DNA of 64,000 bases, taken from assembly GCA_963971285.1 (NCBI GenBank), contig OZ020262.1, forward strand, positions 9,740,745 through 9,804,744, in the 5' to 3' direction. Shown one piece after another: positions 12,303 to 26,200 of this stretch (position 1 is its first letter; every line of letters begins with the position of its first letter). A program made the translations under genes and the position numbers. The notes beneath the pieces were generated by a model. That model was not told the DNA's origin and ran no database searches. It was given only the letters and a program-made list of their open reading frames with translations. This stretch comes from Astropecten irregularis (lineage: Eukaryota > Echinodermata > Asteroidea > Paxillosida > Astropectinidae).

Positions 12303-12490
12303 TTAAAAGGGAGCATACAGGATTTGCAAGGCCTCCAAAACAAAATTATTGAGTTTGAGACAGAAAATGGACTAAACAGTTCTTAAGCAGTTCTTAATTT
12401 TCACAGTTTATTATTTCATGTACATGTTTGATCAGACAAAGTATGAGTGCTGTCATGTGACCTTTACCAATCATGTATTGTACCTTTTAA
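12303..12490 (+). mobile_element. TTAA MITE, type B, internally deleted
   Basis: A TTTAAAAGGGAGCATACAGG left end and a CCAATCATGTATTGTACC right end, but under 200 bp long. It lies just before the type A copy at 12508. Confidence 0.6.
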
Positions 12491-12507
12491 GACCATCAGT
12501 ACCTTGG

Positions 12508-12843
12508 TACAATCATACTTTGGTAGCATACCAAAACAGAAATCTTCACAGATTTACCTATATAAATTTACAGGGTATAAAGATGGTGATGAGTGGAATT
12601 GTTTTGCCTGAAATGCTGTATTTCTCCAGAAAAGAGTACAACCAAAGACCAAAACCTGTTTTGATCTCGGCCTGAGATCAAAACTCCTGAGAATAGATTT
12701 GATGATAACGTTTCCTGAAGAAGTGGGCACTTTGTGGGATTGGAAATTTTACAGATTACAGTAACTGTATCTTTCTTGATATTTTTGCCCATGAATCTGC
12801 ATTTTCTTTTAACACAAAAACCAAAGTATGAAGTTACTTTTAA
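12508..12843 (+). mobile_element. TTAA MITE, end type A
   Basis: Left ATCATACTTTGGTAGCATACC and right CCAAAGTATGAAGTTACTTTTAA; interior matches the family with small deletions. Confidence 0.75.
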
Positions 12844-13349
12844 GCCCTGTTGATACTTACTGCAATTTTGATGACATAACAATCATTACGTTCTGTTTTA
12901 TGTATTTTGAAGCAAGAAATATCAAAGTTCACATGAAGTATGAACTAGGCTTTAAAGGTGCAGTACCTTAAAGTTGATAGAAAACTTTGAAAAAAATATT
13001 GAATGTAAATCAGTGTATTATTTGTTTAAATACTACATACAACTACTTATTGATAAAGTATTATTCTCAAACTTTTCTGAGTGACAAAAAATACCAACTT
13101 AGTTTCAGCATTAAGACTTTTAATATTTATGTTATAAATATTTATATCATTATAACTGACTGGATGTGTTAAAGTATTAGATCCGTGTGCTTAAAATCAG
13201 TGGCCAAATTAAACATAGATTTTTCATGCATTTTTGTTGTGCCAAAATGGACGATTGGAATTTAAATTAAATGAATTTTGTGCGCTAGCTTTCTTGCCAT
13301 TACAATTTGTATTGTATTTGTATGCTTAAATAAATTTATCATCTACAAT

Positions 13350-13511
13350 GCGCCATTCCAAATACTTGGAATCCAAGAGTTTGGCATTGGCCAATCACAA
13401 CACACGGAATCTGTCGACTCTTTCCAGATGCGCATTGGGTCGGCAAATTCCGTGCATTGCGATTGGTCAATGCATTGCAAACTCTTGGAGAAGCATTATT
13501 TGGAATCGCCC
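13350..13511. mobile_element. Palindromic MITE (GCGATTCCAAATA ends), copy 1
   Basis: Long inverted arms containing GCGCCATTCCAAATA, AAGAGTTTG and TTGGCCAATCAC close with TGGAATCGCCC. Sister copies at 26637 and 58844. Confidence 0.7.
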
Positions 13512-14349
13512 ATATTATTGTCAGATAGTTTTTATGATAAATTGCTTTCCATACATCAAAAATCTTTTTTAAGTTTGTGCTTAAATTTGTAATAAGTGAC
13601 AAAGTCATCTGTTTTTAAAATTGTTTTAAATAGTATACTCAGCATTGACAGCTAAAGTTACGATGTTCGTACACAATATTTCATATTCTGTTTAGAATGT
13701 GATAGCTTGAGTCCCTCGGTTGGTCATTTTGTTTGTTGATTTGTTGGTTGGTCAGTCAGTGAGTTCATTGATTGTTTGGATGTTTAATTGGTTGGTCAAT
13801 TGTTTCATTGAATCTTTAATTTATTGAGCTTTCCCTGCTTACTTGTGTCTGTACTCAGCATGCTTTGGGTACAGTTGACCGGGATTGGTGATGTTTTTCA
13901 AAACAAACAAATGACACTCAAAAGTCCAGTAAAGCATATATTTAACAAGCACTCTCTCCTGCATATTAGAAAAAAAGAATGAAACAAATTGATCATTCCT
14001 AAGAGGAGTTATGTCTATTTTTGGAAAGTTACTGCTTGACTGAATCTTAACATCTGATGAGTAAGTAGCAAAGGGTATTAAAGAGTCATTTTAGCTACGT
14101 ACACAGCTAAAATGTTTACTTTATATTTGTTTTGTCAAGTATGGACAGCTTGCAAAATGGGTACCTTCATTAAAATAGACATACGTCCTCTTAGAAATGA
14201 TCAATTTGTTTAATTCATTTTTCTAATAAACATCACCAATCCCGGTCAACTTCTTTTTGACTCACCTTGTACTTCATTATTTGGTGACTATTTGTTGATA
14301 CGTTTTTGTATCATGTTGTATCAGACTTAGTACCCTACTTTTGACGTAG

Positions 14350-14475
14350 CTAATGGCATCTTGCACTAGTAAGCAGGAGGTCATGGGTTCCAATCCCACC
14401 TGAGCCAGCGCATGATTTTTTTTCATGTGCACTCAAAAAGATCTTAGTGCTCATCTACATCGGTGTAAGGTAAAA
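14350..14475 (+). repeat. tRNA-like SINE, CACCTGAGCCAGCGCATG family, copy 1
   Basis: B-box-like GGTTCCAATCCCACCTGAGCC followed by GCATGATTTTTTTTCATGTGCACTCAA. The same tail appears at 23678-23810. Confidence 0.6.
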
Positions 14476-14544
14476 GTAAATAATTTGCATAATGATTTAC
14501 TTATAATATATTGCGTGCCAAATAAGAAAGCGTGTCTTGGTTTG

Positions 14545-14925
14545 TTTTTTTAGACTTGAATGATTGCAATTAATTTCCATTTTATAAATGGAAATATTTT
14601 CTCATTTATTGTTATTTCTTTATTTTATAGTAATTAATATTTTAATTTTTAATGACTATCATTGATGTCCTATTAATTGTTACGTTAATTATAACAGTAT
14701 AAATCTTATGTTTATGTGCTACTTTTAATCAACAAATTGTTAGATTTGAATGGTTTTGAATGATCGCAATTATTTTGCATTTTATAAATGGATATATTTT
14801 CTCATTTATTTTTATTTTTTTTATTTCCATATTTGTTATTATTGTTATCATGTTATCATGTTTAATAAATATTAGTATAAAATGTATGCTTTATATGTGC
14901 TACTTTTAATCAACAAATTCTGTGA
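14545..14925 (+). repeat. AT-rich tandem duplication (~190 bp unit)
   Basis: Two diverged copies share TTGAATGATTGCAATTA, CATTTTATAAATGGA, TTTTCTCATTTATT and TGTGCTACTTTTAATCAACAA in the same order. Confidence 0.65.
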
Positions 14926-15024
14926 GTTTGTGAAATAAATTTATGTGCTGTGTACATGTCAGAATATATTGTATCAAATACAAAAAAAATCTCTGCAAGG
15001 CTCTATCTTTGTTCATAAAAATCG

Positions 15025-15385
15025 AGGTATTACATACTTTAGTAGCATACCAAAACAGAAATCTTCACAGATTTACCTATAACTTACAGGGTATAAAGAT
15101 GGTGGAAACAAACATACTGTAACATTTTTCTGCCTATATGGTATGTTTTTTCAAAAAAAGAGTAAAACAAATTGACCAAAAATAATGTTGATCTCCGGAA
15201 GATCAAATATTCTGTGAAAAGATGTTTAAGAAAATACAGTGGGCCGTTTTTCACTGTTTTCTCAAAAAGTGGGTCGGCACCGTATGGGACTGGAAATTTC
15301 ACAGATGACTGTTACTGTATCTTCCTTGATATTTTTGCCCATGAATCTGCATTTCTTTGACAAAAACCAAACTATGAAATTACCT
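15025..15385 (+). mobile_element. TTAA MITE, end type A
   Basis: Family interior complete (TTTTTCACTGTTTTCTC, CCATGAATCTGCATTTC) with termini slightly diverged; flanking TTAA lost. Confidence 0.75.
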
Positions 15386-16060
15386 TATTATCTGAAAAGC
15401 AGGTGAATTAGACAATCAATTATTCAATTGCATAGTGGAAATAAATGTTTTCGTGCGCAATAAACAAAGATTTGAAATAATTTCTGTTCCAGAGTTCAAT
15501 TTAATCATAGAATCATAATGATGCAATGAAAGCTTTTTTTGTTTGGCTCCGGTCCCAGCACAAAATAAGTTGATGATTATATCCCACAATGAACCTTTTC
15601 TTCAATTTGCCTAGGGCCTACATGAAAACTAGGTCAACTAATTGAACTACTTCCGACCACAAAGACCTCCAAAATAGACTTTCTTAAAACTAGAATGGGG
15701 TGCCAAATTTGCTTTTCCGACCCCTACATGGTTATTTATTGGCTCCATATTGTGCGTAGGGACGGCCACGCCCAGAGGAGATGGTTGTACTGTTTATCGA
15801 GAATGCGACGGCTGTAGTTAAGACGTTTTGTTTTTGTACTCCAAAATAAGACCTTTTCACGCGATTTTTCTCCTGCTTGAGAAATGTCTCAAGGATTCAC
15901 CAGGGACGTCGGTCACTCTCATTGTCTCAAGCATTGGTGTCATTTCACACGATGACACTTTCGTAAAAATTCTCAAGCCTTGCGAGTTTTATTTTAGCAT
16001 CTTGTGAAAAGGGCTTAAGCGATTATTTTCTCTTGGTAATCGGGAGGGGAAGGTTGAAAC

Positions 16061-16117
16061 ATGGAGGAAGGAAATAATTATATATTTCCGAAATAAATAA
16101 TTATTTCCTTCCTCCAT
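16061..16117. repeat. Perfect 20-bp hairpin
   Basis: Arms 16061-16080 and 16098-16117 are exact inverse complements (ATGGAGGAAGGAAATAATTA) with a 17-base AT-rich loop. The short sequence GGTTGAAA repeats just outside both arms. It lies in the spacer before the SBNO-like gene; no function assigned. Confidence 0.85.
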
Positions 16118-17238
16118 GGTTGAAATAATGACGAACGCTTGGTAAAACTGTTTATTGTGACAGACCTACTATCATTAGAATCAATTTTATGTATAAACTG
16201 TATTCATACGAAAACAGCCGTCGGTAGCAGGACCAAAATAGTCGGATACACTTTGAATGGTCTGTTATTCCTTTAGATAAACAATGCGAATAAGGATACC
16301 AGACTGACGCGTGTTGAGACATGGCGCGCTATATTTTCACCGCGAAGGCACGATTCGTTTGAAGAGATTTAAAACCTTATTTTGACAGCTAGAAAAAGGG
16401 AAATTATTCACTAAAGTTGGTCACTTAGACTCTATGTTCGCTTCCTCAGGAAGGGAAGAAGCGCACGTGCATGACATCGTCAATTGTGCGTGACACTCCT
16501 GACTTCATACGGTAACTGACAAGCGACAAACATAGGGTAGACCGTATCCACTGTGACTGTATACTCAATACTGTGTGTAATTGTAAGGCCTACCTACAGT
16601 ACACGTACAGTACATCATACATTACATGCTCACTACTTTTTTTTAGACGTCTCATTTTTCGTGAATTTGCAGTTTTTTACATCAGTTCAGGGATACCTTT
16701 ATAAACGTTATCTGTAAGTTGTAGGTAAGTACAAAATCAGCATTTATCAAATAATTAGCAATAGTTGCAAATGCTAAGACTTTGAATAGCAAATTTGACT
16801 GATTAATAAAAATTTATATAAATTTATCAATTAGGGCCTAGGCCCCCTAATTAAAAAGCTAGGATTTTATTTTTTCATTTTTGTTGGTCTTATCATGATG
16901 TCTTGTTTATTTGAGTAAATATAATAGCCTTCCAATGACCGCTAGCTGGTCCAGAACCATGTTTGCTAACTTCCATTTAGGCCGGCATAGATACATGTAC
17001 TTTGTAGGGCTACATGTAACGTTAGTTGCGATGATCGTAACGGCCTGGCCTTGGTCTGAAGCCAAGGGCAAGGGTTACGCAACTTACAATCATAGCAACT
17101 GAACTAGCATAGCCTAGGGCATAATGAAATAATGAATGGAAACTAAGAAAAGATTTAAAAAAATACATGTATATAAAAAGAAATTTCAATTGATTATTCT
17201 TCATCAATCAACTTAGCCCCGGAAAGGAATTGTACAAA

Positions 17239-20200
17239 ATGCAAAATGGAGGAACGGAACCAAACACGGCCAGCAAGATGCAACAAGCTCAGATGAGACG
17301 AGATGCCGAGATAAGGATGCTCGGAGGAGTTGCTATGGCAACCGGTAGCATCATAGGCTCATCCAGTTCTACGTCCTCTCACGCCGTCTCGGAACTCCGG
17401 GATGATGTGAGGATGATGCTGAGCCAAGGGGTAGGAGGAGCGAAACAGGGAGGACCGTTAGCTGTATCTTCTGTGAACACTCTTGGTGACAGGTTGATGA
17501 GAACAGGTGCAGAGAGGGCACAGGACGTACCCGACGAAGGAGTACAAGAAACGTTAAGGTGAATCCGAGCTTGGAAGCTCTCCTCCTATGATTCTAAGTG
17601 CTCTGAATCCAACAGTATCCTACACCAAGCACATTATATTTTGATGGATCATGTTGAATGAAAAGAAACTGAAGTGAAAGATTCTCATGTCACATTGTTG
17701 AATGGGAGACTTTTGAGAATCAGTCTTCAAGTCAACAGCGCAGGCGCAAAACAACGCGGCACATTCTCACAATTGCGTGCGCGTGCGCTGTTGACTTGAA
17801 GACCGGTTCTCAAAAGTCTCCCATTGTGTTAGATTACAATAACCCTAGTACAGTGGAATGCCGCTACACTGTATAACGAACATGTATGGCAGGATGCACA
17901 GATATTGTCCGTTATAGTGGTCGTTCGTTATAGTGATTTAAGAACCATATTGGGTATGTATTGTACACAAAAATTGGGAGCCAAGGATAATGTTCGGTAT
18001 ATCCAAATGTTTATAATAGCCGTATTCGTTATAGTGGCGTTCCACTGTAGTAACCACTAAGCTAGATGCCTTTCAGTCCACCAAATGGCACGTTATTTCA
18101 ATCTTAAAACTTTCAATCTATAACTAAGTCTAACCTATGTTAATTTTTGGAAATCCTTCTTTTCAGCAAGGAAGTATTTACTAAATACCAAAGCTCTGAC
18201 CTCATTACTGGAGCTAGATACCATCCAGGGGACATTGTAGAGGCTGCGTCACTCGCGGTAAGTATGGGGCACCAAGGTAATGACCAAGGGCACCCTGGCA
18301 ACGACCAGAGGCTCCAAGGCAATGACCAGGGGCACCAAGGGAATGACCAGAGGCACCAAGGCAATGACCAGGGGCACCAAGGCAATGACCAGGGCCACCA
18401 AAGCAATGACCTTGGGCACTAAGGCAATGACCAGGGGCACCGAGGCAATGGCCAGGGCCATCAAGGCAATGACCAGGGGCACCGAGGCAATGACCAGGGG
18501 CACCAAGGGAATGACCAGAGGCACCAAGGCAATGACCAGGGGCACCAAGGCAATGACCAGGGCCACCAAAGCAATGACCTTGGGCACTAAGGCAATGACC
18601 AGGGGCACCGAGGCAATGGCCAGGGCCATCAAGGCAATGACCAGGGGCACCGAGGCAATGACCAGGGGCACCAAGGCAATACCAGGGCCACCAAGGCAGT
18701 GACCAGGGGCACAAATGAATTTGCCTTGATTGATTTTGTAAAGATAAAGCCATCTTTTGCAGAAGTTTATACAACTATAACAACTCGTAATTTATCTTCC
18801 TTGTTTTAGGCTATTCCTCTGCCCAAAGCGACCTATGACCTTTCTGCATCTATACCTTCTGAGCTCATTACCCAGCGTAAATTGAGTCGTCTTCAATTGG
18901 AAGGAATCTTGTATGCAGTAAGTAGAAGCATAAAGCTCTGAAATATACCAGCAACCTAACACACTGAGTACACATCAAGTGAGGGATGCTGCAAGGCTAA
19001 ACATTTTAGGAGCCCAAGACCCTTGGCAAAGCCCTGGGTCCAATTTCATGGAATCTATTACCGTACGCCACAAATCTCCACTTACGATAGCAGACTTTTT
19101 TGCTTATGGTTAGAGTATTTAATTCATGGGAGAGTTTTCTTTCTGGCAATGCTAAACAAGGACTTTCTGCGGAATGCATATTTCAGCGCGTTAGCAGAAA
19201 ATAATATTCATGGTTTATTATTAGTGCCTGTAAGCACAAAAATAGGCCGAAATGGATTCCATGAAATTGGGCCCGGGCCAACCAATATTGAAGTTTGTCC
19301 CCCTTAATAAACACCAAAATGCAGCAGTATACAAAGCATAAACAAAAATATCCCATAGCCATGCTCCATTTAAGTTAAAAACAAGTTCCTTCAAGGAAGG
19401 TGATTTGTCGAGTTACTTATGCTTGATGTTCTTGCGTTCATAATTTGACAGTGCCAGCGTCACCAGAACATCCTACCCAACGGCCACCGAGCCGGCTGCT
19501 TCATAGGGGATGCTGCAGGAGTTGGTAAAGGAAGACAGGTGAGTTTCTATTTTGATTAGCTGTTTGGGATTCGAACCAACAACCACTGAAATATCGTACT
19601 GGCGCTCTTACCAACTGACCTATCCAGCCCTACGTTGGCGGTGTCCCTAATAGTCAATTATCTTTGTTCTTTTGGAAATCAGAAGCCATGAAACCACTCA
19701 CATACCGTAATTTTGTCCCAAGGATCATTTACGGTAAGATTCGCGCAACATAGAACTGGATAGCTCAGTTGGAAGTGTACCCATATGGATTTCCGGAAGT
19801 TGCTGGTTCGAATCCCGCTCTGGTCAGTTTTTCTTCGTTCACTTTTCACTGACTTTAATAAGCTGTTTATACATCCCTACTACAAAGCTAGTACCATAGG
19901 TTCAACTTAATAAAATAATCATTTGAGTGATAACTGTGGACAGAGTTATAAAGATACAACTTTTTGTTTTATCATCAGGACATAATTTACATAACAGATG
20001 CTTTGTATTTTAGGTATTTCTTGATTTTCCTCTCCATTTTGAAACAGATTGCCGGTATAATCTTGGACAATTTTGGCAGAGGTCGTACCAAGCACATATG
20101 GTTCAGCATTTCAGCAGATTTGAAAGTGGACGCTCAAAGGTACATGCTAGATTTGTTTGTTTTGTTTTGTTTTGTTTGTTTTATGGGAATATTAAAATAG

Positions 20201-23200
20201 TCATCCCAATTCAAAAACAATATTATAAAGTCTTTACTTTACATTACACCTGTAAGAAACATCAGTGGTTTTGGCAATATTGTACCTGGACATGGGGCCA
20301 CATTTACTCTCCTGAAACCATCTCAACTCCCTGGGGAGTATATAGCCCTGTCTACTGTAAGGCACACAAAGGCTAATCAACCACAAAGCCATCTCTACCC
20401 TCACATTTACCCATTTACACCTGGGTGAAGAGAAACAGTTATTACTGGCAAAGTGTGTATCATCAAGAATTCAAGCTTATTTGTTAAAACAGAGGAATGC
20501 CGCTATAAGGAACACCGCTACACCGGACATTTAGCTGTACCGACTACCGAACATCATCCTTGGCTCCCAATTTTTATGTACAATGTATAGGCCTGCTGAA
20601 CAACCACTACAATGAATGACCACTATAACGAACAATTTCTGTGCATCCCAGCGTGTTCGTTTTAGTGGCGTTTCACTGTAGTACCAAGTTTGAATTTGTT
20701 TTGAGTGAGTTTGTTTGTTTGTATGTTTGTTAAATTTTTCTCATTTTTTCCTCAGGGATCTTCATGATATTGGTTGTCACATCAAAGTAATAGAAGGATG
20801 TCAACAACTCGATAAGGAAACCAAGTATGCACCTGTCTGTTTGTCCCTCTGTTTGTCTACCTGTCTATCTATCTCCCCACTGTGTTATATTGTCTGGCAT
20901 TTTATGACCAGGGTCCAATTTCATGGAGCTGTTAAGCACACAAAATTTGCTTAGCACAAAAGTCTTGCTCAATAAAACAAACCACCATTAAAAATTCCAT
21001 TTGATATTCATGGTCAGCAAACAACAGCCAAAGAACAATCACAAGTGATAAACATAACATATGGAAATTTGGTTGTTAATCCTGTTTTTTTATTAAGACA
21101 GAAATTTCATGGTTAGCAAATTTTTGTGCTAAGCAAGGCCGTGAAATTGGCCCAAGTTTACTTATTTGTAACCATTTGTTTCAAGACGTTTTTTTATCAT
21201 ATACCTTGACTTAACAAGGACTTGAACCCAAGACCTTGCGAGTGCCATACCATCACTCTACCCTCTGACCTATCCAGGCCTAAGATGGTTGCTTACCAAT
21301 AGCCCCTTTGAAGAAAACTATGAATGTTGAATGTATTATAATCTTCACATTTTGTCATCTTGGTTTTTCAGAGTTCTCGGTCTGCCAAAGGATTTCCAGC
21401 AGGGAGTGATTTTCAGTACCTACGCAACTCTCATATCCTCTACTCAAAAAGGAGGTACGTTGAGTGAAAAAGTACATGATTGTGAGGATTTTAAACTTTT
21501 CAAAACAGAGGTCATCGGAAATCTTTCAGATTTGGTGTAGTTATAACAGCATTCTATGGTCCAGTCAAAAAATCTGGGTACTGATGACAATCTTCTTTGT
21601 AAAAATGCTACACTACTCCTATCCAGTGCAGCACACAAATCCTTGATTGTGAAGTCAAGGCTTTGTTGTCATTTTGTGTGCAAATATCTTCAAGCTCGGA
21701 GAAAGCTTCATCAGAGCTCTATTCACTGATGCATTGGAGGAACTTGTTTTGTTTCGGGGTCGTTTTTTTACAAAAGGCGATGGCTTTGGTTTTTGCATTC
21801 AGGTTCGTTGGGGTCAGCTCGGCAGAGTCGCTTGGATCAGTTGATTCGTTGGTGCGGAGGCGAAGACTTCACCGGCTGTCTCATCTTTGACGAATGCCAC
21901 AAAGCTAAACATTTCGTCCCAGTAAGTCAGAAACAACGATCTTGTCAAACGAAGTTCTTGTCTTAGATTACTCAGATTTGAGGCTATGCATGGAAGAAAT
22001 ACATACAGTTTTGCGGTAGCAACATGTGACATGGGGTGGCTCTGAAAAGAGATGGTTAACTCGACGTTCTGGTCAGTATGCTCTGGCCGTCTTGAGGAGA
22101 AGTCCTTGTCATTCAAAGTCCAAGAAGGAAAAAAGACAACAACAAATGCAAACAAAAGCAAGAGAATTGACCGTTGACATTAAATTTGTCATTGTTACAG
22201 GGCCAAGAAAACAGAAGCACCAAAGTGGCGTTTGCCGTGACAACCATTCAGAGGTGAGATTAACGACTTCTTTGTATCCTAGATTTTTTTTATAGTATTC
22301 CTTTTCTTCAGTTGTAAAGAAATTGATATTTTATTTTTATTTTCTTATTTTTTTTATCAGATTACTACCCCGTGCTAGGGTGCTGTACTGCAGTGCAACG
22401 GGAGTTACCGACGTAAAAAACATGGTGAGGTTGCCTTGGAAAAATCTAGATTTTGCCCTGTCGTCCACCTTAACCAGTGACCCACAATTGTACAGAATTG
22501 AGGCCTTTTCCGAACCTCGGATGTGGCTCCAGCTCCAGCTACATTTCGTGAATCCATTCTAAAATTCTAAAACTGGTATCAAAATAGAGGCTTTTGACTT
22601 GTAGATTCTCTGGTTTGAAAATGAAAACAGAGCTTAAGCTTCATTGACAAACCACATCCTATATTTTCAGCATATGGATGACAGAGACAAAGCCAAAGTT
22701 TGGAAAAGGCCCTTGGTATCAATTCATTGAAGATTGAAGTGCAACTGCGGGTGTCACTAATTGATGTTTGCTCAGTGCGACAGGTTTCCACAGTTGTACA
22801 AGTTAAAATCTTCTCAAGTTTATGTCTGTGGTATCTTGCTGCATTCCGCAAAGTTACTGGAACCAATTTGTCCGTCTCGTTTGAAAAACGTCTGTTTGTT
22901 TCTTGCAGGCTTTCATGGAGCGTCTTGGTTTGTGGGGAGATGGGGCCGCCTTCAAATCCTTCGAGCATTTCCTGGAAACAATCAACAAACGAGGACTTGG
23001 TGAGCACAAATGATGCAACTCAAAATCTGATTTCAATATGGCAAATCGCGCTAAATCTGTAGAATCTCCTTTAAAGGTAATATACTTTGGATTTTGTTTA
23101 AGAAATGAAGATTCATGGGCAAAAATATCAAGGAAGATATTTATAGTTATACTGTTATCTGTGAAATTTCAAGTCCCATACGATGCCCACTTTTTGAGAA

Positions 23201-26200
23201 AAACTGTGAAAAATGCTCATGGTATTTTTAAATCTGTTCACAGGAGTTTGATCTCTCTGAGATCAAAACTGTCTTGGGGCAACTAATTTTACTCCTTTCT
23301 AGATAAATACATCATTTAGGGCGGAAATATTTTAACAGTATGTTTCTACCAGCACCATCTTCATATCCTAAAAGTTATAGGTAAATCTGTGAACATTTTT
23401 GTTTGGGTATGTTGCCAATCCTGTACTGTACCTTTAATGACATTGTTTGATGAAGGTGTTGCCGAGATGCTCGCTATGGAAATGAAGGCATCAGGCATGT
23501 ACGTCTCCAGGGGACTAAGTTTCAAACAAGCTGAGTTTGTTACCGTGGAGATGGATTTAACACCGGAACAAGTGAAGATGTATGACACAGCGGCTCACGT
23601 GTGGTAAGTTGTCATGGCAACCTAACAAAAATTCACTCTGTGGTTTTTATTGCCAAACAGCTTGAAATGTGGCATGGGTCAGAGCACTAGTAAGCAGAAG
23701 GTTGTGGGTTCGAATCCCACCTGAGCCAGCGCATGATTTTTTCATGTGCACTCAACAAGCACGGAGTATGTAGTGCTCATCCACGTCGGTGAAGGCCAAG
23801 TCTAATTTGTATAAATGGAATTTAGTTAATCATATTGATAGTACCTCACGCTCAGTACCACACTGGCTTGTTCGGGCTGGATTCGAACCTTCAACCACCT
23901 GCTTACTAGGGCAGGTGTATCACCAGATACACCAGTAGCCTCTAAACAGTTCTCGACTTGGAGTCGAGTTGTTAAGCACCAAAAAAAATTGCTTAGCACA
24001 CAATATCTTGCTCAATAAAACAGACCACCATTAAAAAACGCCATTCGATATTCATGGTCAGTGAACAACATCCAAAGAACAATCACGAGTGATACACAAC
24101 ACATGGAAATTTGGTTGTTAATCCTGTTTTTATTGAGACAGAAATTTCATGGTTAGCAAATTTTGTGCTAAGGAGGGCCGTGAAATTAGCCCCCATGTTT
24201 TGTGTGATTAGGGAAATAAGCGCCAACATTTATACAAGAATTTGAATCTTCTTCCTCCAAGGAATGAACTGAAGACTTCTCTGGAAGCAGCCATGGGTCG
24301 GACCAACTCAGGAAACCCTCGTGTCTGGTCTTACTTTGGCGCTAGCCATCAGCGATTCTTCAAACAGTTGAGGTAAACAGTCAAGTGACTCACTTTCGAT
24401 CTTCAGTTCTTGCAGTTTCTAACTGAGCAAGTAGAGATGCAATTGATGGGACCCTTTAATTTATTATCATCTTCTAACATTTCTTTACAGCTGTTGAAAT
24501 TTTAAATCGAATTCAACCAAATTTGGTACAAAACTTGAGTGTTGCTCTTGTTGTCGTAATCAAAAAGTGGCAACGTGTCACAGCCGCAATGAAATGTGCA
24601 AAACGTGACAATAAATGGAATAGACCCATTCTTTGCGTTTCTTTTGTGACTTAATACATTGTTTTGAATAGACTGTTGTCCTCCAATATCACAAATAAGA
24701 TGCCAGTCTATGAAGATAGTAAGATGGTGGAGGTAAGGATTTTACAAGAGGGCGTCTTAAAGACAACCTGTTCGCTGTTTTGGGATTCCCTGTCGGGTTG
24801 CCCTTGTTATTCTGCGAGTCAAAACACCGTGGAACGGCACTCTAACGAACACCGCTATACCAAACATTGGCCTATACCGAATATCATCCTTGTCTCCCAA
24901 CTTTCATGTACAATACATACCCAATATGGTTCTTTAATTCACTATAACGAACGACCACTATAACAGACAATATCTGTGCATCCCGCCATGTTTGTTATAG
25001 GCGCATTCTTCTGTAATTCCTTTTTTGTAAATCCCAAGGAATTAGGCTTAAAAAATACAGTTTACTTTCAGCAGTAGCGTGATGACTTTTTGACATATTT
25101 CCTTGTTCCGTTTTGTGACAGTTTGGGTGTGAAGGTGCCGAGGATCGTCGAAGAGTCCAAGAAGGCCTTGAAGGATGGCTACTGCATCGTGATTGGCCTA
25201 CAGAGCACTGGTGAAGTAAGTAACCAACCAATCAAATGTCAGTTTGAGTCCTGGTAGCCAGATTTTAAAAGACCTACCCTCTTTGGGTGACCCTCCATGT
25301 ACTGTTTCTCATTGCTAATGCTGCACATATCTTCAGTAGTGATCCTTGGGATATAGCAGTATGTGAGTGGTTTCATGGCTTCTGACTGCCAAATGAACAA
25401 AGATAATTGACTATTAGAGACACCACCAACATAGGACTGGATAACTCAGTTGGTAAGATCGCCGGTACTGTATTCCAGAGATCACTGGTTCGAATCCCAC
25501 TCCAGTCAACATTTGTTAGTTCAATTTTCAATGAATTACAAAACTGTCAACCATTTCTGTTTCCAGGAGAGTGAATTTCTTGGCAGCCTTATTTGAAAGG
25601 GTTATTATCTGCCGCTGATATTTTTCTTGGTATTTGTTTTGTATTCCAGGCTAGCATGGACAGTGAGGTCTGCAAAAGTGACGGCAAGCAGTCTGGCTTC
25701 GTCTCTGTGTCTCGAGAGATCCTCATCCGATTCATCAACCTGTACTTCCCAACTCTAATCCTCTCGGTAAGAAACATCATTAGGGGAAGACTCTTAGGGG
25801 GATTACGGAACGGAGGCTCAGGCTCAGGCTCAGACTCAGACTCGATCAGGCTCAGGCCCAGGCCCAGGCTCAGACTCAGACTCAGACTCAGACTTAGGCT
25901 CCGGTTACATCTTGTGAATCTGCATTCTATATTAACATGTATTGAAATAGAGGCTTTTGGCTGCTGTTCTGAAGTAGATCCTCTAGTTTGAAAAGGAAAA
26001 CAGAGTTTCAGCTTCAATGAAAAACCACAACCTATATTTTCAGCATATGGATGACAGAGCCTGAGCCTGAGCCTCTGTTTCGTAAACCCCTTAGACTGCA
26101 GATGGCAGCGAAATAACTTTATTCTCCATTTGGGGAGTGTGTTTGTGCTGTAAGCACACAAAGGCTAGTGATCAAACCGCAAAGCCATCTCTACCCTCAC

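Noticed and set aside
18214-18774. 186-aa minus and 140-aa plus ORFs with heptad repeats
   Set aside because: By-products of a 21-bp minisatellite; both strands and several frames are open at once.
19746-19870. Functional tRNA gene
   Set aside because: A and B boxes are present but stems are not paired and the segment recurs as part of a SINE in many copies.
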